A program made the position numbers and the translations under genes. The notes beneath the pieces were generated by a model. It saw only the letters and a list, made by a program, of their open reading frames with translations, made no database searches and was not told the DNA's origin. Positions 1 to 11,874 of a stretch of 64,000 bases of DNA are shown here, piece by piece (within the stretch, counting starts at the first letter, position 1; each line of letters begins with the position of its first letter). Source of the DNA: Macrothele yani (lineage: Eukaryota; Arthropoda; Arachnida; Araneae; Macrothelidae); the NCBI GenBank assembly GCA_039090855.1, contig CM077012.1, positions 140,960,541-141,024,540 on the forward strand, in the 5' to 3' direction.

Positions 1-526
1 GTTGGAAGAGCGAGTCTTGTCTGCACAGTGTTGATACGAGAAGATAACGAACGATTCTTGTAAAAGCAGTTTATATTGTGCGAACATATTATTATTAGAA
101 GGGGGATAAGTACTGTGTATATACTGTGAGACATCATTTGAGTTATATTCAGTGTATTGTGCTACGGACGACTTATTAATGATTCTGGATTATTGACTTG
201 CCTAAGTAGGAATAAAGTGGAAAGGACTTTCATTAAATAGATTTCTGTTGTCATTAAACTCTAGCTGCTATTCTACAACTGTTTAGAGATTCCAGGCTTA
301 GTTAAGACTTTCAGCAACAATACAAACGAACGACTCAGACTAATATAGAGTCCAAGCAAAGCTGAAAGCTTTCGGTTAAGATTAAAGTTGCAGTGAGTTA
401 AAGTTAAACGTAAACCAATTCAACAAGCCCGATAATAGAATATGTTTCATAATCTTCACTGCAATTAGCGCTGAACTCGCAGCGTTCCTACTTCATGGCA
501 TCAGGCCACAGTTGATAGGATACTTT
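1..526. other. No recognisable gene
   Basis: AT-rich sequence with no reading frame I can assign. The stretch around 200-230 carries an AATAAA-like hexamer and could be the edge of an LTR or an untranslated region, but nothing else supports that. Confidence 0.4.
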
Positions 527-705
527 GTTGCTTTCGGGTTTAACGACCACTATGAGCAACTCTAAGGGAGATAAACAGTCACCCGTCCATAATTTAGCGC
601 CACTGGTTCGGGAAAGGGACAGAGCGTGCGACATCAGATAATCACCATACCCATGGATTCGAAACTGGACCCATCTTAGACAATTGGTCAAAAACCATCG
701 CCTCT
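527..705 (-). mobile_element. Degenerate tRNA-derived SINE
   Basis: This matches, in reverse orientation, the body of the SINE family seen complete at 34529-34745. The shared blocks are 'tttaacgaccac', 'gagcaactc', 'cagtcacccgtcc', 'aatttagcgccactggttc' and a weakened tRNA head near 650-700. It is the most diverged copy in the window, so probably the oldest. Confidence 0.7.
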
Positions 706-860
706 GATTACCCTTCTACAGAGACGATAGTGGATACTTTCATAACAAACTGAAGTTTAGTACTTGTAGACTCTAGGGAAAACGATAGGTCAGGCATTAT
801 CGCATATAACATCACTGAAGACGCTGTCAAACCTAACGATACCATTCCTGATATTACGGT

Positions 861-2080
861 ATAGCAATCATTAACCACTGGGAAGGGCGCTACCATTTCC
901 ATTACATGCCACCGCACATATGCGGTAAATAGTATCGTCCTCAAACAGCGTATATATAGAGGCTGATATCTCCGCAAGCTCAAGTAGTACCATTCTTAGT
1001 TCAGATGGTAGCTTATGAGCACTTAAGCTATTTGGACGTTGGTATGATAGTCGGCGCCCGGGAGATGGGTCACTCCATCTGGGAAATTACCACGAAATTT
1101 GGATTTACACGGTCAACAATCTCAAGGGTTTACTACACAAACTCAGGGGAAACATCCAGAGTGCGAGGCCGGTGTGGCCGTAGAAAAGCCCTGGTCAATC
1201 GTGGATAGCGGCGTCTGGCACGGATCGTAACATCCGCCCGGAGTGCAACATTGCCGCAAATCACAGCGAAATGAAATGCTATGGCCAGTAGTAGCATAAG
1301 CTTTTGGACAGTGCAACGTTTCCTGTGTTTTATGGGGTTCCGGAGCAGACAGCTCAATCGAGTGCCATTTCTGATCCAATGACACAAGGCTGTGCGCCTC
1401 GCCTGGGCTCGGGAACACCGCCATTGGATCGCAAGATGACTGGAAACGTGTAGCTTGGTCCGACGAAACGCGATACAAACTGTTTCGGACAGGTGGCCGA
1501 TTGTGGGTGAGGCGACAACCCCATGAGTCAATGCATCACACGCATGCCTACAAGGGAAAGTGCAAGCCGGTGGTGGTTCTGTTATGGTGTGGTGTGGAGT
1601 GTTTTCAGCTGGCACGCATTAAGACCCCTCATACGTCTGCAGACTGCTCTGACAGATGGAGGTTACGTAACTATCTTTGAAGATCATTTACACCCGTTCA
1701 TGTCATACAGCCACTCCGACGAGTGAGAGCTCTTTCAACACTACAATGCGCTACAGCACACGTACACAGTCTCCCGATTATGAATAGAGGAACACTCCGC
1801 AGAGTTTGGTATCCTGATTCGGGGGCCCCTCGTTCGTGTATTTAAACGCCATCTAACACATTTGGGATGTTGTTCATCGTGCATTTAATGCCAGGAATCT
1901 TCCACCGGCGAATATTACGGGATTTTGGGGCGCTCTTCAGGAAGCATGGTGCGCACTGTCTTCGCAGTACTACAGAGAGCTCGTGGAATCTATGCTCCGT
2001 CGCGTTGCTGCAGTTATCCGATCGCGAGGGGGACCAACGCGATATTAGAGAGGCGTCCCAGTTTTTCTGTCACATTAGTG
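861..2080 (+). mobile_element. Tc1/mariner element, degenerate
   Basis: The right end reads as a terminal inverted repeat followed by TA at 2081-2082. The left end is eroded and placed near 861 by alignment with the related copy at 11875-13058. The sequence is collinear with that copy through the leader ('gatatctccgcaagctcaagta'), the transposase and the 3' end. The transposase is broken by many stops and frameshifts. Confidence 0.75.
1005..2070 (+). pseudogene. Tc1-like transposase remnant
   Basis: The N-terminal helix-turn-helix part is readable at 1005-1208, with a block like IVGAREMGHSIWEITTKFGF and 'STISRVY', typical of the DNA-binding domain of Tc1-type transposases. The rest is recognisable only by nucleotide similarity to other copies here, in shifting frames: an 'RLAWAREHRHW' block near 1390-1430 and a 3' part near 1890-2060. 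The enzyme would cut and paste its own element at TA sites. This copy cannot make a working protein. Confidence 0.7.
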
Positions 2081-2082
2081 TA

Positions 2083-5000
2083 AATGACGCATCTCGCATC
2101 GTCACTAAGGGGACTATCTTACAAGAGCACAACATCGACATTCATCTTTGATTTTCATGTTCTCTACTTGTAACAAATTTTATTTTGAATCAAGCGAGAT
2201 GATTTTTGGTTTCGTGAATGCTAATAACGTGAGCAGAGGACATCTTCAACAGGTAACTCTTTCCTACGGAAACTTCAACACGAAATATCACGGGTCATTT
2301 CAGGGGACTATGTATCGTTCTGAATTCACGAGAAAATTATCTGATACTTTGTTCTTTAGCAAACGGGTTATTAGCAATTCTTGTTTTACATCTGCAATTA
2401 ATAATCTATCTTTTCTACGTTGCTTACTTTCGCCAGGGCGTTTCAATTAGTTTATTCATGCAGTGGTGCAAGTATCAGAAAAATTACTTTTGCTGAATGG
2501 AATTAAGTTTTTGATTATATGATATGATTGAAGCCTAAGGCAATCTTTTTTGTTCGAATTCGATGGCTAAAAACATAAAATTAGGCCAGAAACTTTTAAA
2601 AATTTCTGACTAACATGCAAACTTAGTTAATTTACAATAGAGAATAAAATGTTTCCTCCCCGACTACAGAACATCTCATGAGAATAGTTTTGATAACGGA
2701 TGCTGATTTTATACATAAAAAACAAAGTTCCGACTAATTTTGTAATGCAACAAATTCCGTCCCTTTGATTTGTTGCTCTTTTGCTGGGATTTTAGGAAAG
2801 AAGATTTAGGTTTCGTAGACAAGCTCTACGAAGAGGTGATTCGATAAACGCTGCCAAAACACGTGGTCGATAGAAGAAAATAATAAAGAAAAACATATTT
2901 TAACGTACTGCTTAAACAAGTATTTATGCACATTTCATTTTAAATTAATGGATTTTATTCAGTATTCATGAAAAATCTCAATAAACAACCGCAAAAAGAA
3001 ATTACTTTGTTCATGCATTCTTAAAGGAAAATTTTATTTAAAAATCGGTATTCTAATATCTGTCTACAAAGAGAATCTGAGACAGTTAAAAGATTTCTCA
3101 TTGAGCAGGGAAAGATGAGTTTTAAAGTGCGTGTTGAAGAAGAATAGAACTCGCTTTATTTCCTTGCCTTAAAGAAATACTACTTGAAATACAATTTCAT
3201 ATATTATCCCACACGCACCGTGCTGTTCAAAAATAATTGCCTTAAGAGAAACTGTATTTTATTCAAAGTAAAAGCATTACAGCAGGAAATCTTTACGTCT
3301 TACACAGAATATTAGTCGTAAGAAGCAAGCTCTCGCTCTAATTCTGAGTGTGATACGGTGCTTGTTAGTTTTAATGTCTTACGATGTCATAATAGCATTT
3401 TGCAAGGGAAGGTAAAAGAGCTAAATTATTTCAGCATTTAAAAACTGAAAACGAAAGTTTTATTTTAATCAACTATTTGCCACAGTATTGTTAAAGTATA
3501 TGCGTATGTAATTTCTTCAATCACACCAAACGCTATCACTTAGATTTAGTATTTCGGCCTTTCTCAAAGAAGTTGAAATGATAATTTCTCGCAAAATAAA
3601 AAAAAATGTATTAAATAAAAAAATGAAGTTGTATTCCAAGGTAAAGAAAATCTCATTGTTCTTCACATATTTTAAAAAGCAAGAAAAGGACAGCTATGCA
3701 GAATGAACTTGGAGCAACAATTAGCTAGGTAACGAACTATTAGACTTTTTGTTGTTGTTGTTTCTCGTAAATATACGTTTTGTCGAGTTTGTCATGTGAA
3801 TGGTTTGTTTTTGTGCCGTTTTGTGTATGTTATGTGTCTGTGTGTTTATTTCAGTCTTCCGGACGTTTCCACGTTTAGCTCGACGCTGTCCTTACTTCAG
3901 GAATCGGAATCAGGACAGAGAAGATCCAAGCCCCGAGGACGGTTCTAGAGGTGCACATTCAAAATTAGCATACTCTTGCACCTCCCAGATACCTTACCTA
4001 CAGCTTTATCAAAATGCGCAGCTAATTACCCTTTTTATTTAAGATTTTGCACTACCATAAAGCCATATGCTTCAAATGAGTGTAGCTCAGTAACCACATT
4101 TGATAATGGTTACAGTTTATGTAATTGTATTTGGTTTCACACGTCACGATATTTGACGTGTGCAATTTAGGAAATGCACCGCTTTTGCATGTGTAGCTAC
4201 TTGCACATAGGCATCACACGTAGATTAGATTATACGATTGCTGCAGCGTGCACTGGAATTCAAGTTTAGAAAGTAATGCACAAAAGCTCAAATTTGAAAT
4301 GCTGATGTACTGCAGACGAGATTTAGACACTCTAAATTAAATTTATTTTAAACTAAAATTAATAATAATTGGTATTTCGCAGCTCTAAATTCTGTTTGCG
4401 ACAATGTTATTTGCTAAAACAAACTCAGGATTTATGCTCCGGTGAAACCTAGGTTCAGAAAGAAAATATTGTTATGCTTATTTGGTATTTTATGTCTTAT
4501 TTTCAGAAATTCGGTAGTAAATTTAGCTGACTATAAATGTGTTTGCTATGTACCATATATTACTGAACAAATTATATTACCCACTTGCAAATGCACTCAT
4601 TATGCAAACTAAAAAACTTCATGTAATGTTAGAGATAAACTTTGATATTAATAGTTTGAAATTCATTTTATCTACCAGAATTTTGAGTGAGCTCAGAAAA
4701 TACCTGTTATGTTGAGTTACGGAACTCAACCTAAAGTCAAACAATAGAACTGCGTCATTTTTACCGTGGTTGGTTGTTAATAGAAATCAGGATGTTATGT
4801 GCCGTTACAGTACTCAAGCTGAAATCAAGAAATTGAACTACATCGTTGCTGCTGCATGCTAAATGAAAATCCAGAAATTCAGATATCAATCTTCTCTCTG
4901 CAATAATTTTAGATGAATATAAATGTGCTTCCTTTGAACAATGTTGTACTCCTTTTGATATACCCTCCTTGATACGCGGTTCCCATGCGCTGAGGCAGGC

Positions 5001-6039
5001 CACTATTTAGTCATTGGTCGCTACTTTTTAATCATTTGCGTATTCGGCCCTGCATTACTTGCAAGGAGAATTTCTTCAGGATGGAACGACTTTCTCGGAG
5101 TATTTTTTTTTTTTTTTTTTTTGCAAAAAGTGTTTAAACGGGCAGTTTTTTTTAAAAATCTGATGGTATTTGAAATCTTCAAGTCAACTTTTTGACAAAA
5201 TAATTCATGAAAAATAAGCATGAACTATGTATCAATCCACTGACTATTGATAAAAATAAATTTCGCCATGTTATTTTTTCGATAAATGTGAAGTTTATTA
5301 AACGTTACACTTTAATGAAATCAGGTATGCAACTCTCACTCACTCTCTCTCTCTGTGTGTGTGTGTAAATCGTTTTTCCCAAATTGTTTCGCAATGTCGA
5401 CCGGTACGAACTTCATAATGACCGAAAGAAACAAAAGAAAATACATGGGGAGTTTATATTTGCCGGCTTGAAATTTTCGTGCCCTGTTTTCCTATTACGA
5501 AATGTTGATAAAGCATACTGAAATTTATTCAGTGAATAAAACAACAAGCCCTAAAAAACCTACTATGTATTTTCATCAAGTTATTTTCTGAAAGATTTCA
5601 AGAATACATGTGAGCTAATCCGTTTCGCTGTTTTAAGAATAAGGATTTCAAATTTCATGTATTATCTGGAATGATCAACATGAAATCAGCCCGAACTGAA
5701 TTAAAATCTCATAACATACACTTTAATGGAGGCAGGCTATAACGAGAAATGTTTTGCAAACGTGAACAGTAATTTCCACATTTATGCGCAACTAAGATGA
5801 CATGAATGAGCTTTACTTCAGTTACACCCACTTAAGAAAAAAACCAAAGTAGAACATTAGCGTTACTGCTTTTTTGTCCATCAATAAGCTCCTCGTTATG
5901 AGCAATTCCACCTCTCCCCATGGGGCTTTGGACCGGATTATTTGCCCCATTGTATGCCATAACTGGTGTCCAGGCTGTGGGCTAACAATTCAAATACCCA
6001 GTCAGAGAGAGTGTGAGTGAGTGTGTGTGTGCGTATACA
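2083..6039. other. AT-rich stretch, no gene seen
   Basis: About 4 kb with no convincing coding region on either strand. It holds a poly-T run at 5104-5122, a mixed CT/GT tract at 5338-5366 and a second GA/GT tract at 6005-6034 that directly precedes a LINE fragment. Around 4695-4850 two segments about 93 bp apart look like diverged duplicates ('tgttatgt...actcaa...gaact'). A possible PLE-end motif is listed separately. Confidence 0.5.
5338..5366. repeat. CT/GT microsatellite
   Basis: A run of CTCACTCACTCTCTCTCTC followed by (TG)n. No feature abuts it that I can recognise. Confidence 0.85.
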
Positions 6040-6531
6040 ACGGTTCGACTTTTCGCTGATACATCTATAAAAATTGGAAAGGGAGTAAGGCAAGGTGACA
6101 TCATATATGTCAAGCTCTTCAATGTAACACTGCAGAATGTCTTTCAATCAATGAACTCTAAATACCAGACTACAAAGTCTAATGGGAGTAATTTATCTCA
6201 CCTTTGGTTTGCTGACGACAGCAATTTTTTTCAAACGTCCTCACAGAATGCACAGTATGATGCAGGAACTTATTTGACAAGAGTAAAGAAGTGGGATTGA
6301 AAATGAACTCATAGAAAACAAAATTAATGAACAACGATTTTACAAGAACTGAAGATTTAGAGGTTGATGGGGCAAATTTAGAAGTAAATGATGTCTACCT
6401 TGTACAACATATCAAGCGCGTGCCACATCACAGAAGAAATTAATAAGCTTATAAAATTAGGCTTGGGAGTGTATTTGGAAGAAACTGCAATGTTCACGAG
6501 CGATTTACCATTACGTGCTAAAAGAAAAGTA
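6040..6531 (+). mobile_element. RTE-type LINE fragment, 5' part
   Basis: Translation gives reverse-transcriptase blocks: 'KIGKGVRQGD' (motif before the catalytic site), 'LFNVTLQNVFQSMN', then 'LWFADD', the catalytic Y/F-x-D-D box near 6205-6222. These match the near-intact LINE at 56109-58272 in order. Stops and frameshifts occur after 6300. The fragment stops at the TA where a Tc1-like element is inserted and resumes at 7963, so both parts are one older insertion. Confidence 0.85.
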
Positions 6532-7960
6532 CACTAACGGAAAAAAAATCACAACACCAAGAAGGGGTTGTGTTAGATTAAACGACAGTTGGTAGGCGGT
6601 GAGAGTACATCTGTAAGATGACGTCTATGTAAATTTCGCGCTCGGCGCATACGTGTGGCGCTAGTAGCGCCCCTAGGAACATGCAAAGCAGGTTTGCTGT
6701 AAATACGCGCTGTAACGTTCGTGAGCGTTAGTTATCGTTGAGATTCGACGTAGGGTGTTGATGTTAGTCAAAAATGTCTTTAAGAAGACGAAGAAGCCAT
6801 TATCAACAGCTCACGGAGTTTGAACGAGGTCGTGTAATAGGGCTACGAGAAGTTGGATTTTCTTTCCGCAATATTGCAGAACGACTTGGCAGGAATGTAG
6901 CCACTGTGCGTGATTGTTGGCAGCGGTGGTCAAGGGAAGATACTACCCCAAGAAGACCGGGTTCCGGCCGGCCACGTGGCACTACTGAAAGGGAAGACCG
7001 CCGTGTACGGCGTATGGCTGTGGCGCATCGTACTGCGTCTGCGGCAGCAATTCGAGCTGCAGTTTCCACCACAGTGACACAACGAACTGTTACAAATCGG
7101 TTACTTCAAGGACAGCTCCGAGCCAGACGCCCTGTAGCGTGCATTCAACTTACTCCAAACCACTGCCGTTTGCGACGTCAGTGGTGTCAAGCTAGAGCTC
7201 ATTGGAGGACGGAGTGAAGATCTGTTGTGTTTTCTGATGAAAGCCGGTTCTGCCTGGGGTATCAGTGATGGCCGTGTGTTGGTTAGAAGGAGGCCAGGTG
7301 AGCGCCTGCAACCAACCTGTCTGCGGCCGAGACACACTGGACCTACAGCTGGAGTTATGGTCTGGGGAGCAATTTCCTATGACAGCAGGAGCACTCTCGT
7401 GGTTATCCCACGCACCCTGACGGCAAAGTTGTACGTCGGTCTGGTGATTCAACCTGTTGTGCTGCCATTCATGAACAACATTCCATTGGGTGTTTACCAA
7501 CAGGATAACGCTCGCCCGCATACCGCTGTTGTAACCCAACGTGCTCTACAGAGTGTCGACATGTTGCCGTGGCTTGCTAGATCACCAGATCTTTCACCAA
7601 TCGAGCACGTATGGGACATCATTGGACGACAACTCCAGCGTCACCCCCAACCAGCATTAACCGTCCCTGTATTGACCGACCAAGTGCAACAGGCATGGAA
7701 CTCCATCCCACAAACTGACATCCAGCACCTGTACGACACAATGCATGAACGTTTGCGTGCTTGCATTCAACATTCTGGCGGTTACACCGGTTATTAATGT
7801 ACCAGCATTTCACATTTAAAATTGCTCTTCTCGCGCTTACAATAAGCTGTGATCTTGAAACTTTAATCGATTAAATATGTTACCTATACAAATGTATTGC
7901 CGCCATTTCATTCCTCTACAAGTATTTTTTCGTGGTGTTGGGATTTTTTTTCCGTCAGTG
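6532..7960 (+). mobile_element. Tc1-like element, nearly complete, DD32E spacing
   Basis: The ends are inverted repeats of about 28 bp: the left begins CACTAACGGAAAAAAAATC and the right, reversed, begins CACTGACGGAAAAAAAATC. Both flanks are TA (6530-6531 and 7961-7962), the target duplication of the Tc1/mariner superfamily. The element is 1429 bp, sits inside a LINE copy and carries one transposase gene with two lesions. A related relic lies at 52130-53090. Confidence 0.95.
6774..7797 (+). pseudogene. Tc1-like transposase with one stop and one frameshift
   Basis: The frame opens with MSLRRRRSHYQQLTEFERGR at 6774. The N-terminal half is a paired helix-turn-helix DNA-binding region ('RVIGLREVGFSFRNIAERLG'), followed by a GRPRGTT hook. 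The frame meets a TGA at 7215-7217, where relatives have Trp, so a single G-to-A change explains it. The first catalytic Asp ('FSDESRF', codon 7236-7238) is in this frame. A frameshift after it moves the rest to the next frame, with the second Asp at 7504-7506 ('QQDNARPH') and the Glu at 7603-7605 ('SPIEHVW'). Thirty-two residues separate these two, against 34 in typical Tc1. It ends GGYTGY at 7797. All three catalytic acids are present, so inactivation looks recent. Confidence 0.92.
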
Positions 7961-7962
7961 TA

Positions 7963-8330
7963 ATTAGTGTATCCTTCCAGTTCTTACTTATGGATCAAAG
8001 ACTTCGACCTTAACTATAAAAGCTATACAGAAGCTGCGGACAATGTAAAGAAGCATGGAAAGATGCATGCTTGGTGTAACCCAAAAGATATGAATAGGAA
8101 CTCTTGGATCCAGAAGGGGACTAAAGTGGATGACATCACGATCAAAGTAAAGTCCCTTCAAGTGGAAATGCGCTGGCCCATTTCTACAAGAACTGACTAC
8201 CGATGGACAACTGAAATACTAAACTGGATTCCAAGGGATAGAAAAAGACTTAGAAGACCACGTGAGAGATTGATGGATGAAAGCATACTGGAGTGGCCTA
8301 GAAGAGAATTACTCAAAACCAGGGCCCCAG
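7963..8330 (+). mobile_element. RTE-type LINE fragment, 3' part
   Basis: Continuation of the fragment at 6040-6531 after the Tc1-like insertion. It encodes the C-terminal region of the LINE polyprotein: 'NSWIQKGTKVDDI', 'VKSLQVEMRW', 'RTDYRWTTEILNW', 'PRDRKRLRRPRERLMDE'. These align block for block with the LINE at 56109-58272. The 3' tail is lost. Confidence 0.85.
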
Positions 8331-8559
8331 TATATATTTTATATGTGAAGAGGTGAGACTTTGAAATTATGCCCCTTCATGTTCAAAAAGTTCGCACTTC
8401 CACTTAAATAAATATTATAATTTTGAACGATCATACGGTCGTCTGAAATTTGCACTTCCAGTTGTAGACATAATTCTTCTAAAAATGTGAAAACTAGGTA
8501 CACAAGATGGGGTATAATGCAAACACCCGAAAATGACATCTTGGCGAACTCCACGAGGT

Positions 8560-9840
8560 CCCACATCTGTATATGCGTTACATTGATGACATTTTCTTAG
8601 TCTGGCGCCACTCTCGATAGCCTCATGGCATTTAGAGCATCTATGTCTTCCAGGTACCCAACAATAAAGTTAACTATTGAATTAGAAAAAGACCATTCAA
8701 TCTCCTTTCTTGATCTTTTAATCACTAGACATGTAGACAAGAATTTTTTTGAGTTTCTCAGTCTACAGAAAACCTAGCCGCTTACTACTATAATACCACA
8801 CAATTCCTTCCATCCACTAAAATATAAATTAGTTGCCCTTAAATTCATGGTCAATAGAGCTTAAACGCACTCCTACAGCAAAAAGGCTGTAATCAGGAAA
8901 TAATTAACTTAAAATTAATTGCTGCGCAACATGGCTACAGTACCTACGTTGTCGATACAAAGGTTTTTCAATAAGGGTTGACGCTGTTTTTCGTTTATAA
9001 TATAGAACACAATGTTTCCACTTATGTAGGCTCTTTGACCTTCTTACCACCAGTCACGCAAATCTTACGAGATATTTGCAAAATGCACAAAAAAGACTTT
9101 GAAGATTCAACATCTAACTTGTTCACCATGATCAGAAAAGACCGTGATTCCATTTCAACCCACGACCAATGCGGCGTTTACTAATGATATATAGGCTCCA
9201 CACTCCGTAATTTAAGAATCCGAATGTCTGAGCACCAGTGTAACGTAAGAACGAACTCATATGCTACTTTGCTGTCACGCCTGGCAAAAACCGGAACATA
9301 CCACCCATCCTGGACTGTCACCTATCTACTATTAAAGACTAAAACAAAATCTATGATTTTTTGCAGAAAGTTTATATATACACTACAATACATTGTATAA
9401 ACCAATGCTGTAATGAAGAAACCCCTGTATATATTCATCTGCCTTGGAGACAATTGTTGAATAGTTTATCTTACAGAAACCACCCCTCTTTCACTTCATG
9501 TACCCCCCACCTATCCCACCTTTCCGTATGGTAAGTAACCCCTCATTTTCTATTAAACCCCTTCCAAATGCCATCTTATCTTCTTTTTGCATCATGCAAT
9601 TTTCAATAACATCATGCTGTGTTGTACAGTTATGTACTACATCTTATCTTTAACTACACCGGACGTTATCTTGTCCACTTGGATCGCTACTTTCGATATT
9701 CACATTACGAATGCGACCTATATATATATAAAAGCAAGTAGACTTTTTTCCCGCCAGTTTTCTTCACTTGATGATGCACAGCTTCTGTGTGAAATATCTT
9801 CTGTTTTTTAACCTTGTATATATTTTAATCATTAAATTTT
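8560..9840 (+). mobile_element. Penelope-like element (PLE) remnant
   Basis: A reverse-transcriptase core is readable at 8573-8605 (MRYIDDIFLVW, with the catalytic YIDD). It is followed, across frameshifts, by 'TIELEKDHSISFLDLLITRH' near 8675-8735, a block I know from PLEs. Near 9130-9181 the frame 'RKDRDSISTHDQCGVY' looks like the lead-in of the GIY-YIG endonuclease that PLEs carry after the RT; the endonuclease itself is not intact. The 3' flank holds a (TA)n tract (9720-9732) and a candidate hammerhead-like fold. The 5' edge is approximate. Confidence 0.75.
9767..9796 (+). ncRNA. Candidate degenerate hammerhead-ribozyme core in PLE end
   Basis: CTTGATGA is followed by a stem GCACAG / CTGTGT closed by a CTT loop and then by GAAA. 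The hammerhead consensus is CUGAnGA, stem II, GAAA, and PLE ends are known to carry such ribozymes. The first box has a T where the consensus C should be, so activity is doubtful, and one unpaired base sits before the stem. I did not define stems I and III. Confidence 0.35.
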
Positions 9841-9849
9841 AAAGGATTT

Positions 9850-10555
9850 AAATTAAGGCATGTGTTCCCTATGGTATCGTGCTTCGACAGATAACTACAG
9901 CAAATGATATTCTCTTAGCACGAAATACTTCTTTTACCTTAGCAAATGATACTAGGTAAATGCCTTAGAATCAAGTAAATGTGAAAGTTATGCGAACGCC
10001 GACAACATGGCACTCCAGAGAGAAGAGATGCAAATTGAAAAATGAACTAGCACCGAACAAATGAATATTAGACAGCGAACGTAACAATAGGAAGACGCTA
10101 TCAGGATAGGACGAGGGAAAATTCCGTTCAAGAGGTAAAAGCTCAGAGGTACATTCTGCAACAGTGCACATATGACTAATGATCTCTTCATCTTATTCGG
10201 AAATGCCACTGAGGTTTGGGCATATCCTTACATTGTTCCATATGCCTCTCTTCTCTGTTTCGGACAAATCCATTTGTGCATATGAAGGGTCCACACCTCA
10301 CAGAGTCGATTATTCTGTACCCTGATAAGCTGCACAGAATACTGGAATGACAAAAGAATGCCCACAGAAAAAACATCCTCTTCTCGAACATACGCCAACA
10401 ATTGACTGATGTACCGTATGCAGCTAGCTCAAGTTTTTAAAAAGGAAATTGCACAAATGCATAACTTTCTTTTTCAGTTACAATTTTCAGTAAATTTATT
10501 TGCGCGTTGTGCATTTCTAGATAACGTTCGTAGTATAACCCTTCTGGGGGGGCAA
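9850..10555. other. No gene seen
   Basis: Unremarkable sequence. Short open frames on the minus strand at about 9970-10390 show no family resemblance I can recognise. Confidence 0.4.
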
Positions 10556-10559
10556 CCGC

Positions 10560-10625
10560 TCCTTGAAACTAGGAATAAGACAGCTGTGGAAGAAACTTTG
10601 GGGAATCTATAGTGCATTCAGTAGT
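10560..10625 (+). mobile_element. Short LINE 3' remnant
   Basis: The segment with 'aagacagctgtggaagaaac' matches the 3' coding end of the RTE LINE family (compare 'caagacagaccgttgtggaa' at 62030-62050). Only this small piece remains. Confidence 0.6.
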
Positions 10626-10649
10626 TTCCACATCGAAGAAGAAAATTTG

Positions 10650-11226
10650 GCTCGAGAGTATTTGGAGGAAACAGTACAATTTTTAACACCAATTTATCAT
10701 TATGTCTTAACTGAAAAGTGTTGAATGAATGCATCCTTCCAGTTCTTACTTATGGGTCGGAGGGAGACATGGACCTCACGTAAAACAGACATACAGAACC
10801 TGCGAGAAACTAAAAAAAGCAGGGTGTGATGCATGCTTGGTATAACAAGGAAAGATAGGAATATGAGCTCATGAAACAAGAAAATAAGACATTATTAAAG
10901 TAAAGGTCCTCAAATGGCAATAGAGTGGATATATTACTAGAACTGACAACAGCTGGACAACTGAAATATCAGACTGGACAACTGAAATATTAGACTGGAC
11001 AACTGAAATATTAGACTGGACAATTGAAATATTAGACTGGACAACTGAAATATTAGACTGAAATATTAGAGGAACAGGGAAATACACGAAAGCAGATAAC
11101 ACGGAAGGTGTGTGTATGAAATTCGAAACATGCTTGAGTGACTAGTGGATGCCTCAAGAAGGCTAGAAAATTGACTTGGGGAAACCTTCACCCAACAGTG
11201 GATTCAGAATGTTCGGTGATGATATA
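10650..11226 (+). mobile_element. RTE-type LINE 3' fragment
   Basis: Encodes, with stops, the C-terminal part of the LINE: the 'CILPVLTYG' block near 10735-10760, the 'VKVLKWQ' block near 10900-10920 and the 'TTEILDW' block, here expanded into a minisatellite. It ends with the 3' terminus ('ttggggaaaccttcacccaacagtggattcag') and the GATGAT-type tail just before a Tc1 element begins at 11227. Confidence 0.85.
10954..11058 (+). repeat. 21-bp minisatellite inside LINE coding sequence
   Basis: Five units of tggacaactgaaatattagac start at 10954, 10975, 10996, 11017 and 11038, with a partial sixth. In the LINE frame each unit encodes seven residues, W-T-T-E-I-L-D, from the conserved C-terminal block of this family. 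Units differ by only one or two bases, so the expansion is recent relative to the LINE. Confidence 0.95.
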
Positions 11227-11874
11227 CAGGGGTTGAACAAAATGATGTGCACACCATGACTGTAGGGGCTAATGTTATTCTTGTAGGCTACAGTGAAAAA
11301 GAAATGTCGTGATTATCTTTTGTGCATCTTTTCTTCGTATATATTTCATAGGATGTATACCAGTGTAATACAAGTTGTATTCAGTAGCGGTGCTTTCAAA
11401 CGGCCGATGAAGTGGGTGACATGTCAAACTTCCGAAAAAGGACAAATCGTGAAAGCCCCTTTGGCAGAAGTATCTGTAAACACAAAAGCCAAACTGTTTG
11501 GAGTTTCAAGAGCAACAGTCTCCACGGTTATGACTGCGTACACAAAGCATGGCACGGCTTCTTTTCCGAAGAAGAATAGTGAGAAACAACTGGGACTGAA
11601 TGAGAGGGACCGTCGAACACTAACAAGGATTGTTTCCAAACAACACAGAGCTACAGCAGCAAAAGTGAGAGTAGAACTCCATATCCACCTGGAAGGCCCT
11701 GTTTCCACAAAACCAGTCCCCAGAGAACTTCACAGAGCCAGCATCAATGGGACAGCTGTCATTTCTAAACCTTTCATTACAGAAACTAAAAGATGGTGTC
11801 ATGAGCACAAAACCTGGACAGTTGATGACTGGAAACTTAAGGTCTGAAGGTATGGTCAGACGAGTCTTCATTTA

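Noticed and set aside
1133..1615. A 160-codon minus-strand open frame
   Set aside because: It is antisense to a Tc1-like element on the plus strand and shows no family resemblance of its own.
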